Source: Gossypium raimondii
Taxonomy: Eukaryota > Streptophyta > Magnoliopsida > Malvales > Malvaceae
Reading direction: 5' to 3'
Assembly: GCF_025698545.1 (NCBI RefSeq)
Contig: NC_068569.1
Location: 47,559,218 to 47,623,217 of the forward strand
Length of the DNA: 64,000 nucleotides
Every line of letters begins with the position of its first letter. Position 1 is the stretch's first letter. Of the stretch, positions 22,176-35,097 are shown one piece after another. The notes under the pieces were generated by a model. That model ran no database searches. It was not told where the DNA came from and saw only the letters and a program-made list of their open reading frames with translations. Position numbers and translations under genes: made by a program.

Positions 22176-25100
22176 ATGATTTTAGAAATGGAATTCATGG
22201 AGGTTTCAATAATGCATCACATTGGGTTGATTTTCATGCTGCTTTGGCTGCTCTCTTGCTTCAATCTTTGCAATGCAGTTGCTTATTTCGTCTCTCTCGT
22301 TTATCTCTACTCGGTAATTTCAGAAATTTCTTTTGATTCTTTTAATTGGATTTTTTGTAGCGCAAATTTCATTTGGTTTATTCATTTCTTTGTTGATTGA
22401 AGGTTCATGCAAGGTATATAATGAGATTGAGGAAGAAATTGGAGTATGAGGAAAGAAAGCAATCTTATAGGAGAAGGGTAATTTTCAATCTCTTTCTTTC
22501 TTTCTTTTTTTTTCTTTTAATATTCTATAGATTTGTAATATTCTGATTGTGTTTGTTTTATTTATCAGTCATTTTAGATATAATTTTGCATCTGGGTAAT
22601 TCTTATTCATGATTAATGGAGTTTTTGCTTTCTTTACATTGGCTCTAATGGGTTAATTTATTGTCTTTTATGTTGGTTTAATGGAGATGGGTTCAAGTTT
22701 TGGATTCTTGATTTTGATATTGTAATATTATCTGTCCCTTGAATGCTTTGTTGGCCTTATCTTTTATCTTCAGGTGTTTTCGGAGTCAGAGTCGGTTCGT
22801 TGGTTAAACCATGCTGTTGAGAAGATATGGCCGATTTGTATAGAACAGATTGTGTCGCAGAAGATTCTGCTTTCGATCATACCGTGGTTCTTGGATAACT
22901 ACAAACCATGGACTGCTGTATGAATTTTTTCTTTCTTAGTAATTAACAATACCAACATTCGTGTTTAGGCCTGTGAATGTTACTTGCAATGACCGATAGA
23001 TGATCGATTTTGATCCACTTTGTGAGCTTTTGATGTTATACATGCAGAAAAAAGCTGTGGTTCAGCACTTATATTTAGGAAGAAATGCACCTTTGTTTAC
23101 AGGGATGAGGGTTCTTCACCAATGCCCGGATGACGACCACTTGGTACTTTCTGTGATTTCCAGTCTCGAATTGTATGGTGGTAGAAATTACAATATAATG
23201 CATGCAGGTAATGGAGTTGGGAATGAATTTTCTCACAGCGGATGACATGAATGCAGTTCTTGCTGTGAAACTAAGGAAAAGATTGGGATTCAGGATGTGG
23301 GCAAAGTTGCATATAACAGGCATGCATGTTGAAATTAAGGTACCGATAAATACACACCTGTTATTTTCGCCATAGTATTGACTATCAATGTTTAAGAATT
23401 GTAGGACTGCATCTGGATATATGTACATAAGTGTTAGATTGCATTAAGATTCAAGACATGGCATTACTTAGTTCTAACTCCATTTTTTTGCAAATACACA
23501 TTTCTTTTAAGTTGTCATTATTTAATTTCCGTTATTGCTCTTTTCGTTGTCCTTTCTTTGGTCTTGCAGGTTAAAATTGGGGTGAAGTTTCTCAGGCAGT
23601 GGCCTTTCCTTAGTCGTCTGCGATTATGTTTTGTTGAGCTTCCATATTTCCAGATGACTGTGAAACCTATCTTTAATCATGGACTCAATGTTACCGAAGT
23701 TCCAGGAATTGCTGCATGGCTTGTAATAATCATTTCCTTTAGGCTAAATCTTTATCTTCTTTTTATTCTCTCGTCTTTTCTCTGAGTCATATTGTGTATC
23801 CCCTTTTTCTAGGATAAGCTTCTCTCACTAGCATTTGAACAGACACTTGTTGAGGTCAGTTTTGTCAACTTTGTGCACCAACTGTTTTCTCATGCAAACA
23901 AGTTGCATTTTCAGATGCAATTAGCTCTAAATGTTTGCTTGTTTTGCAGCCAAATATGCTTGTTGTTGACGTTTTGAAGTTTGCTTCACCCCAGCCAGGT
24001 ATTTCTGATTTCATAACCGATTAACTATTGTTGCGAGTTAATACGTGTTACTGGTTATGTACTCCAGAAAATTGGTTTACTGTTAATGAGAATCAACCTC
24101 GTGCTCATGCCAAGGTTGAAGTTGTTGAAGCAGCAGATATGAAACCTTCAGATTCTAATGGTTAGCTATAAATCCAGTTTCTCAACTTTCCTTTATGTAT
24201 TATCTGGTTTTACAGTCAATGATGGGAACTGGATACAAGTTTTCAGGATTGGCTGATCCGTATGTGAAGGGCAACTTGGCTTGTATAGATTCAAGACTAA
24301 GACACATAAGAAAACTTTGTTTCCAAAATGGCATGAGGAATTCATGATCCCCATCTCCTCATGGAAGTCACCTAATGTACTAGTTATCGAAGTTTTCGAC
24401 AAAGATCATTTTGTCGATGATACCCTCGGGTTTGTCTCTGAACCTCTATAATAAATGCATTCTGTACTCATGTTTGGATTCTTTGAATGGCATCTTCTTT
24501 CCGATTACCTTGGCCTCAACGCTTCAAGAAAATTGTGACATGCACATGTTTCTATATCTTATATTTGATTCTATGAAAATGGATCTATTCTTTACCCTGG
24601 TTTTATACAATTGTGGCATTGTTACAATTGAAAAAAAAAGGGATTTGTTACCAGTAGTAATCCGTGAGGCTTGTGATTATTAATTGTTGCTTTGTGATCT
24701 TAATGTTCATTTCCTCTTAGGTTGCCGTTGTTGCTTAATCATACTACTTAGTTTTGGATCTTATTGGACATACTAATTTAATTTGCTACAATTTACAGTA
24801 AATGCACAGTGAATATCCATGATTTACGTGGTGGCCGGAGACATGACATGTGGTTAACTCTTCAAAGTGGTAAAACCGGAAGATTGCATCTTGCAATAAC
24901 CGTGGTTGAAGATAACACTAAGGTAACTTATTCTAACTTCTCTTTGCAATCTTAAATATAAAAAATGCTTTTGTGTGTCAAAACTTAAAATCGAGTCTGT
25001 GGACAATTTACACAGGGAAATAATGGCACAGTTGATGCCGAAGCATTAAACAAAGAAGACACAAAAAGCCTTACCAGCTAAAGCTTCTGATAAAGGTTCA

Positions 25101-26026
25101 TCCTCACCTGTACCCTCGAAGAAACCTCAGAACTTACCAGATCATTTTGAGCCTATAAACATTGAAGGACAACAAGAAACTTGTATATGGTTTCACCAGC
25201 CAGGAAGTGAAGTGTCACAGACATGGCAACCGAGAAAAGGGAAGGGTAGGAGCAGTGAAACACAGATTGATGGGGTGTCTACTGATTCTTTTGGCGGTAC
25301 CCTTTCTGGAGGATCTGAATCCCCTAAAAGTGACAGCAACAGTTCCCCCGAAGCGAAAATAAACCGAGTTAAGCGCGGTCTTCAGAAGATAAGTTTGGCA
25401 TTTAATAGTTCCAAAAGTCACGAGGGCAGCCTAGAAGAGGTGGTTCAAACTCCAAATGCTAACTTCAGAACTGTTAATGACAAGGAAGATGCTGTGAAGT
25501 TAGCCCCAGATGACAATCTTCCTTCAACCGAAAAGGTCTCAAACAAAGAAAGCTCAAGTTCTAATGAAAGCAGCTCCGAAAGCCCTAGCAGAATGAAAGG
25601 TATGGCAAAGAGTTTTCTAAAACATGCCGAGAAATCCGCCGTCAGCTCAAATGTGTTCTTTCCATTAAAGGAAGAAAATTACTTGAATCATCTATGGTCG
25701 ACCAAGAGTTCACACTAGAATCCGAATCCTCTGGTGATGAATCAATGTCATCCCCTGCGGACAAGAGATTACCAACGGCTTCCAATCCTGTTTCCACAGC
25801 TTCCAGTGGCAATACCGAAACGCAGGAGCTTGACGTCGTGCTGGATTCAAGCAACCAAGTTGATCGAGCAATCACGATTGAGCGACGAAAAGAAGATAAT
25901 AACGAGGTGAATAACTCCAATAAACTCAGTAATGCAGTGACTGATCAGTCTTGGAAATTGAAGTTCCTAAAGCATACTTGGAGTGTAAGAAACAAGTATA
26001 GAAGAAATTCTATGGGGGATAAATAA
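22176..26026 (+). pseudogene. NTMC2T6: NTMC2T6-like SMP/C2 protein gene, copy 1 (three frameshifts)
   Basis: The gene has 12 exons: 22176-22313, 22403-22477, 22774-22917, 23048-23143, 23208-23339, 23570-23722, 23813-23854, 23950-23998, 24068-24160, 24247-24429, 24799-24922 and 25016-26026, all with GT-AG borders. The product would be an N-terminally membrane-anchored SMP-C2 protein like copy 2 (50426-54280). Against that copy, exon 10 lacks one G near 24269, exon 12 lacks two bases near 25059 and one base near 25640. The first shift breaks the C2 domain, the others the tail. Everything else, including introns, is almost identical. Either this copy is recently dead, or the indels are assembly errors in a collapsed duplication. 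Confidence 0.85.
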
Positions 26027-26299
26027 AACATGGTTAATATATATATATTAAAAAAGGTCTCTGAACTTTACTCCTTTATTAAGATAAGTCCTTCTTTACA
26101 CTTAAACCATCCTTTTAGGTTTATACTTAAGTAAGCTCTTATTTCAAGGGGAAGGTTGATTTTTGTTGGGGGTTATTTAGGTATAATTGAAGTTCAAGGG
26201 CTTATTTGAGTATAAGTGAAAAAGTTTAGGGATTTTTTTGAAATTTAGTTTAGCTATAAAATATTGACATAAGTTTTGAAGAATAGTGGTAGTGGTAAA

Positions 26300-28117
26300 T
26301 GTCGAAACCATTTTTTTTTTTTGAAAACAAAAATTGGAGTCGCCACCGATCTGTGATTTAGGTGTGATCGGCCCACCTTAAAAACAAAATTGGTCTACGA
26401 AATTTGAGAAAACGGGTTCTGGAGTCAGTTACGCACGAGGAAGGGTTAGCACCCTCGTAACGCCCAAAAATCGGTACCAAATTGATTGTTTAATGTCTTG
26501 GTGTCGAAAATTAAAAAGATTTTGTTAAGCTCAAATGTTGAAATCTAAAAAGGACAAACAATTATTCAAGTCATGCGAAAAAAATTGAGACCCAATACGT
26601 TAGGGTACAATTTCTCAAAATCCTCGAATTTTGAATATCGCTTTTTAATTAATTTTTAAAGAAAGAAAGAAAAAAAAATATTTCGAGAAAACAATATGTC
26701 ATGCCCAATGCGTTAGGACATAACATATCGAATTCCCGAAAATAAATTTTGTTTATATTTTAAATAACGAATATTCTCGGTTATTTGGAATTAACAAAGA
26801 AAATCGGAACCCAATACGTTAGGGCTCAATTTTCCTCGAAAATCCCTAACTTTGAATATCGTTTTTATTTTGAAAACCTTTGAATCATAAAAATGATTTT
26901 AGTATTTTGACAAAATTAAAATGTTATTTTTGAGAGTATGAAATGCATATATACATGTATACAAAAAAATAATAAAAATAACATAATAAAAAATATATAT
27001 AAACAAAAGACTTATATAAAAGATAAAAATAAAAATATAAGCATAATATATTACTAATTATAAAAAAACATGGACACATATGTATATATAAAAGAGATTT
27101 GAAGGATATATTGATAAAGGTGTTAAATAATATAGGTGTATATTTATACGTATTATAATAAAAATATTTGGATTATAAGATATTAAAATATATAAATGTT
27201 ATAAAATACGAATATATAAGCGCATATATATGTATATAAAGCTAAGAAAATAAAGTAATAATAAAACATAGGATACGTATATAATATATAAACTATAAAA
27301 ATAAAATAATATGTTAATAAAATATATACGTACTACATATATATTTAAAACATTTATAATATATATATTAACCTATATATATATATGCGCACATATATAC
27401 ATACAATAATAATTATATAGTAATAATTATACTAATAAATAAATTAACAATATATAAAAAACCAAAAAAAAAAAAACAAATTAAGGACTAAATTTAAAAG
27501 CCAAACAGAATTTATGAGCCGAATTTGAAAATAAAAACAAGAAAAGGAGTAATTTAAAACACGCGCAGCAGGGAGAGGACTGAAAACGAAAATTACCCAA
27601 ACCTTCCAAAATGCTGCGCAGCATTGGATCAATTTGAAACAGTAATAAAATGTGCTGCCAAATTTAAAAGAAATAAAAAACGATTTAAAAGTACTGTAAA
27701 AACAGGGGGCCAATTACGCAAATGCCCCATTTTTAAGAATGCCCTATAAAACCCAACTTTTAAACCCTAAAAAATAACACTTCTCCAGCCACCCCAACAA
27801 TGTGCCGCAGCTCTTCATTTGCTCCTCCACCATTCTAGTCCTCTCCCATTTCCGACCATGAAACGACGAAGCGAGGTCGCTTTCCGACGAATCTCACGAC
27901 GGTAAGCCTTCTTTTCCCTTTCCTTTCGTTTTATTTTAAGAAATAAAAAGAAAAGAACCAAAATAAATTAAAAAAGCAGTAAAAGAACAAAGAAAAATAA
28001 AACCAAATCCCACCTTCCAAAATATTTTTCTGTATATTTTCCTTTTGATTTCGGTACAAAAAAAAATTTCTAACCCTCATTACAGATTCGATTTGACTTT
28101 AAATAGCCAAAATAACG
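26300..28117 (+). mobile_element. Truncated gypsy-type LTR (TGTCGAAACC family)
   Basis: It starts TGTCGAAACCATTTTT, then GGAGTCGCCACCGATCTGTG and four spaced CCAATACGTTAGGG-type units. The same order occurs in the complete LTR at 36517-38794. The match ends about 28117, some 330 bp short of the expected LTR 3' end, where F-box upstream sequence (shared with 42305) begins. The homologous remnant in A' is 54557-56363. Confidence 0.8.
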
Positions 28118-28438
28118 AAAAGATGATATGGAAATTATTTAATCAAATATCAATGGAACATAATTTTACAAATATAAAATATTAGTATTTATGATATATT
28201 TTAACTTCAGGGATCAAAAACATTAAAAAGAGCCTTATAATATTAAAAAATATATGATAATTTTTTTTAATATTTTGCTTTAGCCGACCCTGATATCCTT
28301 TCCATATAGAACTCTTCATCATCAAAGCTTAAATTATTCTTTCTATATATTATTTAGGGTTGAAAAAGCGATATATCTAAGTTCCATCCAAGTATGATTC
28401 TTCATCAAAGCTCTCGCAAGGAATCAAATTGCGAAACA

Positions 28439-31400
28439 ATGGCGACGGATGATTTCATCAGTGACCTTCCCGACGAAGTTTTGGCTACGATTATATCAGG
28501 CTTACCAGCCATTGAAGCAATAAGAACAACTATTTTATCAAAACGATTGAAGGACGTATGGAGGAATGTTTCCCGTTTAGATTTCGATCCAAAAGGAGTG
28601 AAGAAATTATTTCCTGCTCCAAATCAACTCAGATCTACGGTGCCAGTAATACAGTTTGGATCCAATGTTTGCCATGCCGAGGGTGATGATATTGATGATA
28701 CTGATCCGAGGGAAGAGATTTCCCGAGTTGTTAAGAATATCGATAATGTATTGTTATCTCATGAACGTAACTTGATTAGTTGCAGAATCGTTCATCTCTC
28801 AAATAGTTACACAAGCGGTGATGTTGAGAAGTGGATTAAATATCTTACATCCGAGAAGGAAGTGCAAGAATTGGCTTTCCTTTGCGATGATTTTCAGCAT
28901 GAGTTTTATCTAGTAAGCCATTTTGGATGGGGTCTGAATTTATCGTCTGGGATTTTTCATGTAGAACTCTGCAATCGCTTGAGTTCACAAATTACGGTAT
29001 CCGATTCCATCGCCCTTTTCACCATTGCCATAACCTCAAAACCTTGAAACTCTATTACTGTGATATTAGCAGTGAAACCCTTGAAGCAATCGTTTCTAGC
29101 TTTGATTTTATGCAACACCTGAGCGTTTGTTCTTCCACCTCCAGTTTAAAACAGGTTCGGATCTTTAGCCAAACGGTTAAGACTGTGGAGCTGGAATCAT
29201 TGGATTTGGAGGGGATTTATTTATCTACCCAATCTCTTGGTGCTTTGGTGCTTCATTCTATGAAATTTCCGGCCAGACGTTTGGTTATCCATGCTCCAAA
29301 TCTTAGGGTTTTTACTGCAACTCGCAAGCCCATAACTAAAAATTCAGACAATATCACCAAGATTGCTGAGATTCTAGAGTATTGCACTCATCTCTTGGTA
29401 AGCATTTAATTTCACTACCTCTTTTACTAAGCATTTAATTTCACTACCTCTTTTACTTTCTGGTTAGATACAAAGTAAGCATTTTGTTTTTGTTTTAATA
29501 AGTAAATAGGTTTTCAAATTAGTTTATACGTTGTGGGTGTTACATAAATACTTATTTTACTTTGATTATCGGGAATTATACACCTTTCACTATACGTTGT
29601 GGGTGTTATATAAATACTTTTTTACTTTGATTATCGGAATTATACACCTTTCACTATACTTAAATCTGCTTATTTTGTTTTTGTTTTAATACCTAAACTA
29701 CATCTTTCAACTATGCTTAAAGTTTATATTTTATGAGTGTTATATAAATGCTTGTTTTGCTTTGGTTATCAAATCATACACCTTTCACCTTTCACCATAC
29801 CTATACCTCTATTTTATTATAAATGCGTATTTTATTTTTTTTAATAAGTAGAACGATTTTGAATTATATATCCTTTAACGATACTTAAAATTTATATTTC
29901 ATTATATATTATAAATGCTTATTTTGCTTTGGTTTTCGGAATCATACACCTTTCACCATATCTATATCTCTATTCTGTTATAAATGCGTAATTTGTTTTT
30001 GTTTTAATAAGTAAAACGATTTTGAATTATATATCTTTTAACGATATATTTCATGGATGTTATATAAATACTTATTTTTCTTTGGTTATCGGAATCATAC
30101 ACCTTTCACTATACCTAAACCTCTATTTTATTATGCTTATTTTGTTTTTGTTTCAATGAGTAAATAGGTTTTCAAATTAGATATCTTTTAACGATACTTA
30201 AAGTTTATATTTTACGAGTGTTATATAAATACTTATTTTGCTTTGGTTATAGGAATCATACACCTTCCGCTATACGTAAACCTCTATTTTATTATAAATG
30301 CTTATTTTGTTTCTCTTTTAATAAGTAAGACGGTTTTCAAATTATATATCTTTCAACGATACTTAAAGTTTATATTTCATTGTGTACTATAAATGTTAAT
30401 TTTTCTTTCGTTATCGGAATCATCCACCTTTCACTATACCTAAACCTCTATTTTATTATAGATGCTTACTTTTGTTTTTATTTTAATAAGTATAATGATT
30501 TTTGAATTATAATGAATTATATATCTTTTAACGATACTTAAAGTTTATATTTCATCGTACTTTATAAATGCTTATTTTACTTCTTTTACAATACCTAAAC
30601 TTGTATTTTATTATAAATGATTATTTTGTTTTTGTTTTAATAAATAAAATGGTTTTCAATTTATATATCTTTTAACGATACTTAAAGTTTATATTCCATC
30701 GTGTTTCATAAATACTTATTTCGCTTTTGTTATCGGAATCATACATCTTGTATTATACTTAAACTTGCATTTTATTATAAATGCTTATTTTGTTTTTATT
30801 ATTAAGTAAGATGGTTTTCGAATTAGATATCTTTTAACGACGACTAAATCTATACTCCATCGTGTCTTATAAATGCTTATTTTCTTTGGTTATTGAAAAC
30901 ATACACCTTTTACTATACCTAAACCCGTATTTTATTATAAATACTTATTTTGTATATTATTTTAATATGCAAATTGGTTTTCAAATTATGTATCTTTTAG
31001 AATACTTGTAATTTATGTTAATAAGTAACTTTTGAATTATACACCTTTTATTTAAATTTTATTTTATCGTGTTGTATAAATGATTACTCTATTAATGCAT
31101 TAGTAGTTTTAAATTACACATATTTTATCGTGTATATATTCATGCATGTTTTGTTTTTAATACGTAAATTGTTTTTGTGCTATTAGGTACATTGGTTTCT
31201 TTTAAAGATATCTATAGTTGTACTTTACAGTGTTATATATAAATGTTTGGGTGTTAAAAGAGATGAATAGCTAGATATAAAGAACCGAAAAATGTTGGAT
31301 GTAATTGTAAAACACATTATATTTTTAAGGGGAGAATTCAGATTCGAACCTTGGAGATGATATTATTGAGAGCGACAATCATGAATCTCGAAAAAATTGG

Positions 31401-32101
31401 TCTCTGTGAACTGCAAAACGAACATGATGACTTGATAAATTATTTTGGTTGGCCCGTGCTGACACCTGTTAATTATGAAGCTAATGATCCAATGGAAGAC
31501 CTGAATCTGTTTATGAATTTGAGGGAGCTAACCATTGATTTAGACTTGAACGATAGAAGGGAAATGTTGATCCTCTGTATCGTTCTACAACGCTGCCTTA
31601 ATCTACACCAACTTGAAATCAACATAGAGGTAATTTATATATATATATATGTGTTTAGATTTAGATCATCCTGTACTGGTGGAAATGTTATGAACATGTG
31701 ATGATCATTGATTTATGCATTATATTCAGGAAAGTAGAAGTGAAATAGAGGAAGCAACAAGTGATTACAGTAGTGTAAACAACCGAATGCCATATCCAGA
31801 GACAAAGCTATGGGAGAAAAGGGGGCTGTGCGACTGTATTACATTCACACTAAAACAAGTATCCATTAAGGGATTCAAAGGGAAAGATGGGGAAATGGAA
31901 TTCCCAAGGCATCTGATTACGAAAGGTGCCAAGTTGAGGAGAATAGAGATTTGGTGTAACCATGACTGCTCTAGAGAAGGAGGTGAGGCAACTCTTGGTT
32001 TACTTTCACTGCCTAGATCCTCCATTGATGTCTCCATTCTTCTTAAACCGCCACCCCAATTTGATGGTAGTTTTGGAAGATGGGTCTCAACCCTAAACTA
32101 G
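28439..32101 (+). pseudogene. F-box/LRR-type gene F1 (frameshifted, acceptor lost)
   Basis: Exon 1 (28439-29397) starts MATDDFISDLPDEVLATIIS, an F-box, followed by leucine-rich FBD/LRR-like sequence (HNLKTLKLYYCDISSETLEA). A one-base loss in a T-run near 28948 (5 T here, 6 T in F3 and F4) shifts the frame. Exon 2 is 31462-31629, but its acceptor reads CTG at 31459-31461, where F2 and F4 have CAG. Exon 3 is 31730-32101, with an extra C near 32053 altering the C-terminus. Intron 1 is about 2.06 kb, swollen by a tandem array. F-box proteins are substrate receptors of SCF ubiquitin ligases. A start 45 bp upstream (28394) is in frame, but F3 lacks it, so the conserved ATG is preferred. Confidence 0.85.
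29470..31010. repeat. ~165-175-bp tandem array in intron 1 of F1
   Basis: Degenerate units carry CTAAACCTCTATTTTATTAT, AAATGCTTATTTTGTTTTTG, TATATCTTTTAACGATACTT and TTATCGGAATCATACACCTT. The first motif recurs at about 30110, 30265, 30437, 30593, 30760 and 30918. The short introns of F2 and F4 hold only about one diverged unit, so the array expanded inside this intron. Confidence 0.85.
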
Positions 32102-32583
32102 TCTTATTGTCAAGGATTTTTGGATTAGTTAAGGATTTTGAACAGGATGGGGAATTTATCATTGGTTTTTCAAAGATGATTTTGGGTGTGACTTTATGTT
32201 TCTATATTGTTGGAATGACATGCTCCAGTTTGAAAGTTACTCTTGTGCCTTAATCAAATTGTCAATGTGGTATTTGTACTTTTAATTTATTTAATTTGTT
32301 ATTTTTATTTTTATTTTATGGAACATTTTGGTACCCTAATTTAGCAGTGTTAAATTTTGACATATATTGACACATGAACTATTGACAGAATGTGACATGG
32401 CACAGTGATTAGGGCAAAATGTTAAAAGAATAGAATTTTTGGATTTGCTAAAAATTTTCTCCTTTATTTTTTAAATATCATTTAGAAAATCAAATAAACA
32501 TACATGAAATTTTATTAAAATATATCTTTTAACAAAGAAATATTTTTTTAATTAAATTAAAAGTATTAAATTTAAAAAAAGAA
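32102..32583. other. F1 3' flank, AT-rich
   Basis: The first ~130 bases (GTCAAGGATTTTTGGATTAG onward) match the 3' flanks of F2 and F4 and probably belong to the 3' UTR. The rest is AT-rich with no gene. Confidence 0.4.
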
Positions 32584-33473
32584 TAAACCCATTTATTTTC
32601 TATTCTTTTTTTTTTATCTTTTTTCTCTCTACTTTCATTTTCTTCATTTCTTTCTCCACAATGAACCCTCGCCACCGTCATTATTGTCGCTCCTATTGCT
32701 AGCATCTCTACACTGTCTAGTGGTCTTGATTCTCACTCTAAAATGAAGCTCGTCCTTCCCGTTTCTGTTTCTCGCTTTTGATCTCCCCATAACCAACAAA
32801 AAGTTCAACCAAAGTTTCAAAAAAAAAAAAAAACCTTGATCCATCTCCATCCACAAGGTTCTAGCAATGTTGGGCTAAGAAAATGTTTATTAATAGATAA
32901 AAAATATGATGGAGTGCGAGAGTTTAATCCATCTCTATCAACAAGATTCTAGCAAAAATGAAGAAACAAAAATAATACAACAAAAAGAAATAAAAAGAAA
33001 AGAAGAGAAAAGATAAATGAAAACCTAAGCTAAGAAAAGAAGAGTAAAAATTATAGAATGTCTAACATAATTTTCTACACTGGCCTAGTCACCCAAATAG
33101 TTGATATAAGGTGGTATTTATAGGAAAAAATATTTAACCTAACATTGAAAACTATGTCCTTAAAGAAAAAGTGACTTAAGCTTGTTTGGACACAAAATTA
33201 CCCTTACAATTTTTCTTCACCCATTAGACTTGAGTGTCGCAACACCTAGGTTTTCGGTGTTGCGACATTCATGGCAGTGCACACGAGCTTGGCTTGGGGG
33301 CACCTTGTGTCGTGATCTTGACGACAATGGCACTAGGTTCCTTCACTTGAACAATTGGCTTGGAGTCATAACTTCGAGGGCTTGTAGTTGCAGCTTTAAG
33401 GCTTGGTGTTGCGACCGACATGATTAGTGTCATGACTTCAATGGTAGATTACTCCAAGTTGGGTTTTCATTGA
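32584..33473. repeat. Direct repeat, copy 1 (partner 33767-34653)
   Basis: The stretch from TAAACCCATTTATTTT to ACTCCAAGTTGGG recurs at 33767-34653 with scattered differences. It includes TTTCTCCACAATGAACCCT, a purine-rich stretch and a GTGTTGCGACATTCATGGCA-type motif common in cotton LTR sequences. Both copies keep an overlapping minus-strand frame with GRSKARNRNGKDELHFRVRI (in copy 2 ERSKARKRKGKDALRFRVRI). I do not recognise it and do not call it a gene. Confidence 0.8.
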
Positions 33474-33766
33474 ACCTTCCGCTATACCTAAACCTCTATT
33501 TAATTATAAATGCTTATTTTGTTTCTGTTTTAATAAGTAAGACAGTTTTCGAATTATATATCTTTTAACGATACTTAAAGTTTATATTCCATCGTGTTTT
33601 ATAAATACTTATTTTGCTTTCGTTATCGGAATCATACATCTTTAATTTATTATACTTGAACCTATCTTTTATTATAAACGCTTATTTTGTTTTTATTATT
33701 AAGGAAAATGGTTTTCGAATTATATATCTTTTAAAGATGCCTAAATTTATACTCCATCATGTTTTC
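33474..33766. repeat. Displaced fragment of the F-box intron array
   Basis: Starting CCGCTATACCTAAACCTCTA and holding ATATCTTTTAACGATACTTA and TCGTTATCGGAATCATACAT, this is nearly two units of the F1/F3 intron satellite. It lies between two copies of an unrelated direct repeat, about 2.5 kb from the F1 array and with no F-box exon next to it. Confidence 0.85.
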
Positions 33767-34653
33767 TAAACCCATTTATTTTGTTTTGTTTTCTTTTCTT
33801 TTTTATCTTCTTTCTCTCTACTTTCATTTTCTTCATTTCTTTCTCCACAATGAACCCTAGCCACTGTCATCGATGTTACCACTGCTCTTATTGCTAGCAT
33901 CTTTACACTGTCTAGTGGTCTTGATTCTCACTCTAAAACGAAGAGCATCCTTCCCTTTTCTCTTTCTCGCTTTTGATCTCTCCATAACCAACAAAAAGTT
34001 CAACGAAAGTTTTTTTAAAAAAAAACCTTGATCCATCTCCATCCACAAGGTTCTAGCAATGGTGGGCTAAGAAAATGTTTATTAATAGATAAAAATAGGA
34101 TGGTGCGCGGGAGTTTAATCCATCTCCATCCACAAGGTTTTAGCAAGAATGAAGAAACAAAAATACTACAACAAAAAGAAAATAAAAAGAAGAGAAATGA
34201 AAACCTAAGCTAAGAAAATAAGAGTAAAAATTATATAATGTCTAACATAATTTTCTACACTAGCCTAGTCCCCCAAATAGTTGATATAAGGTGGTATTTA
34301 TAGTAAAAAAAATATTTAACCTAACATTGAAAATTATGTCCTTAAATAAAAATCGGCTTAAGCTTGTATGAACACAAAATCACCCCTACAATTTTTCTTC
34401 ACCTATCAGACTTCAATGCCGCTACACCCAGGCTTTTGATGTTGCGACAGTTGTGGCAGTGGGCACGAGGTTAGCTTGGGGGCACCTGGTATCGCAACCT
34501 CGATGACAATGACACTAGGTTCATTCATTTGAACAATTGGCTTGGATTCATAACCTCGAGGGCTTGTTGTTGTTGCTTTAAGGCTTGGTGTTGCTACACA
34601 ACATGATTAGTGTCGTGACTTCAATGGCAGATTACTCCAACTTGAGTTTTTGT
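33767..34653. repeat. Direct repeat, copy 2 (partner 32584-33473)
   Basis: This is the second copy of the block described at 32584, in the same orientation. It diverges after ACTCCAACTTGAG near 34650. Its left edge abuts the displaced satellite fragment. Confidence 0.8.
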
Positions 34654-35097
34654 TGGAGTTTGCTTCCCCGAGGTGATAGGGAATCAGTGTCGCGACCCCC
34701 AAAACAATTAAGGTCCTCTTTGATGTTTGGCCTTAGTCATATCCTTACACAAATATTAGACAAGATACGAGTTTTCTTCGAAAAGTGATTTGAGTTTGTT
34801 AGCCATTTCGATGGCTAATGTAGCCTTTACGATCTGACCATAACGTCACAGTTGTAATACCATAAGGGGTACTAGTAAAACTACTGATATGGGTTATATT
34901 GATAGGGATTTTGTTGATTTTAATATTAGAGGTCAGTTTGATTTTGTTGGTTTTGGTTTCCCTGCATGGAGTTTTGGTTTTAAGTTGTTCGGGTTTGAGT
35001 TGTGTTACATAGATATTTTGAATAGTGGGATCCATGGTTGGGTCATTAGTAGGATCAAAATCAGTGCTAGGAGGATCACTAGTACTAGGTTTTACAT
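34654..35097. other. Unassigned, probable retroelement-derived
   Basis: A minus-strand open frame (34799-35110; STSDPPSTDFDPTNDPTMDP) ends against an LTR terminus and could be the start of a retroelement internal region. No recognisable gag or pol motif or primer binding site is seen. Confidence 0.3.

Larger units (their letters stand above)
19527..29322. repeat. Duplicated block A (partner 47793-57563)
   Basis: From TTATAAATAGTATAAGCATG at 19527 to GCAACT at 29322 the sequence matches 47793-57563 base for base apart from scattered substitutions and short indels. It carries an inverted-repeat element, a tRNA-like SINE head, the NTMC2T6-like gene, a truncated LTR and most of exon 1 of an F-box gene. 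The match starts abruptly and no transposon ends lie at the boundaries, so this is a segmental duplication. Confidence 0.95.

Noticed and set aside
32644..32856. Minus-strand basic frame (GRSKARNRNGKDELHFRVRI) as a gene
   Set aside because: It is similar in both direct-repeat copies, but short, with no start context or known family; it may be repeat-derived.
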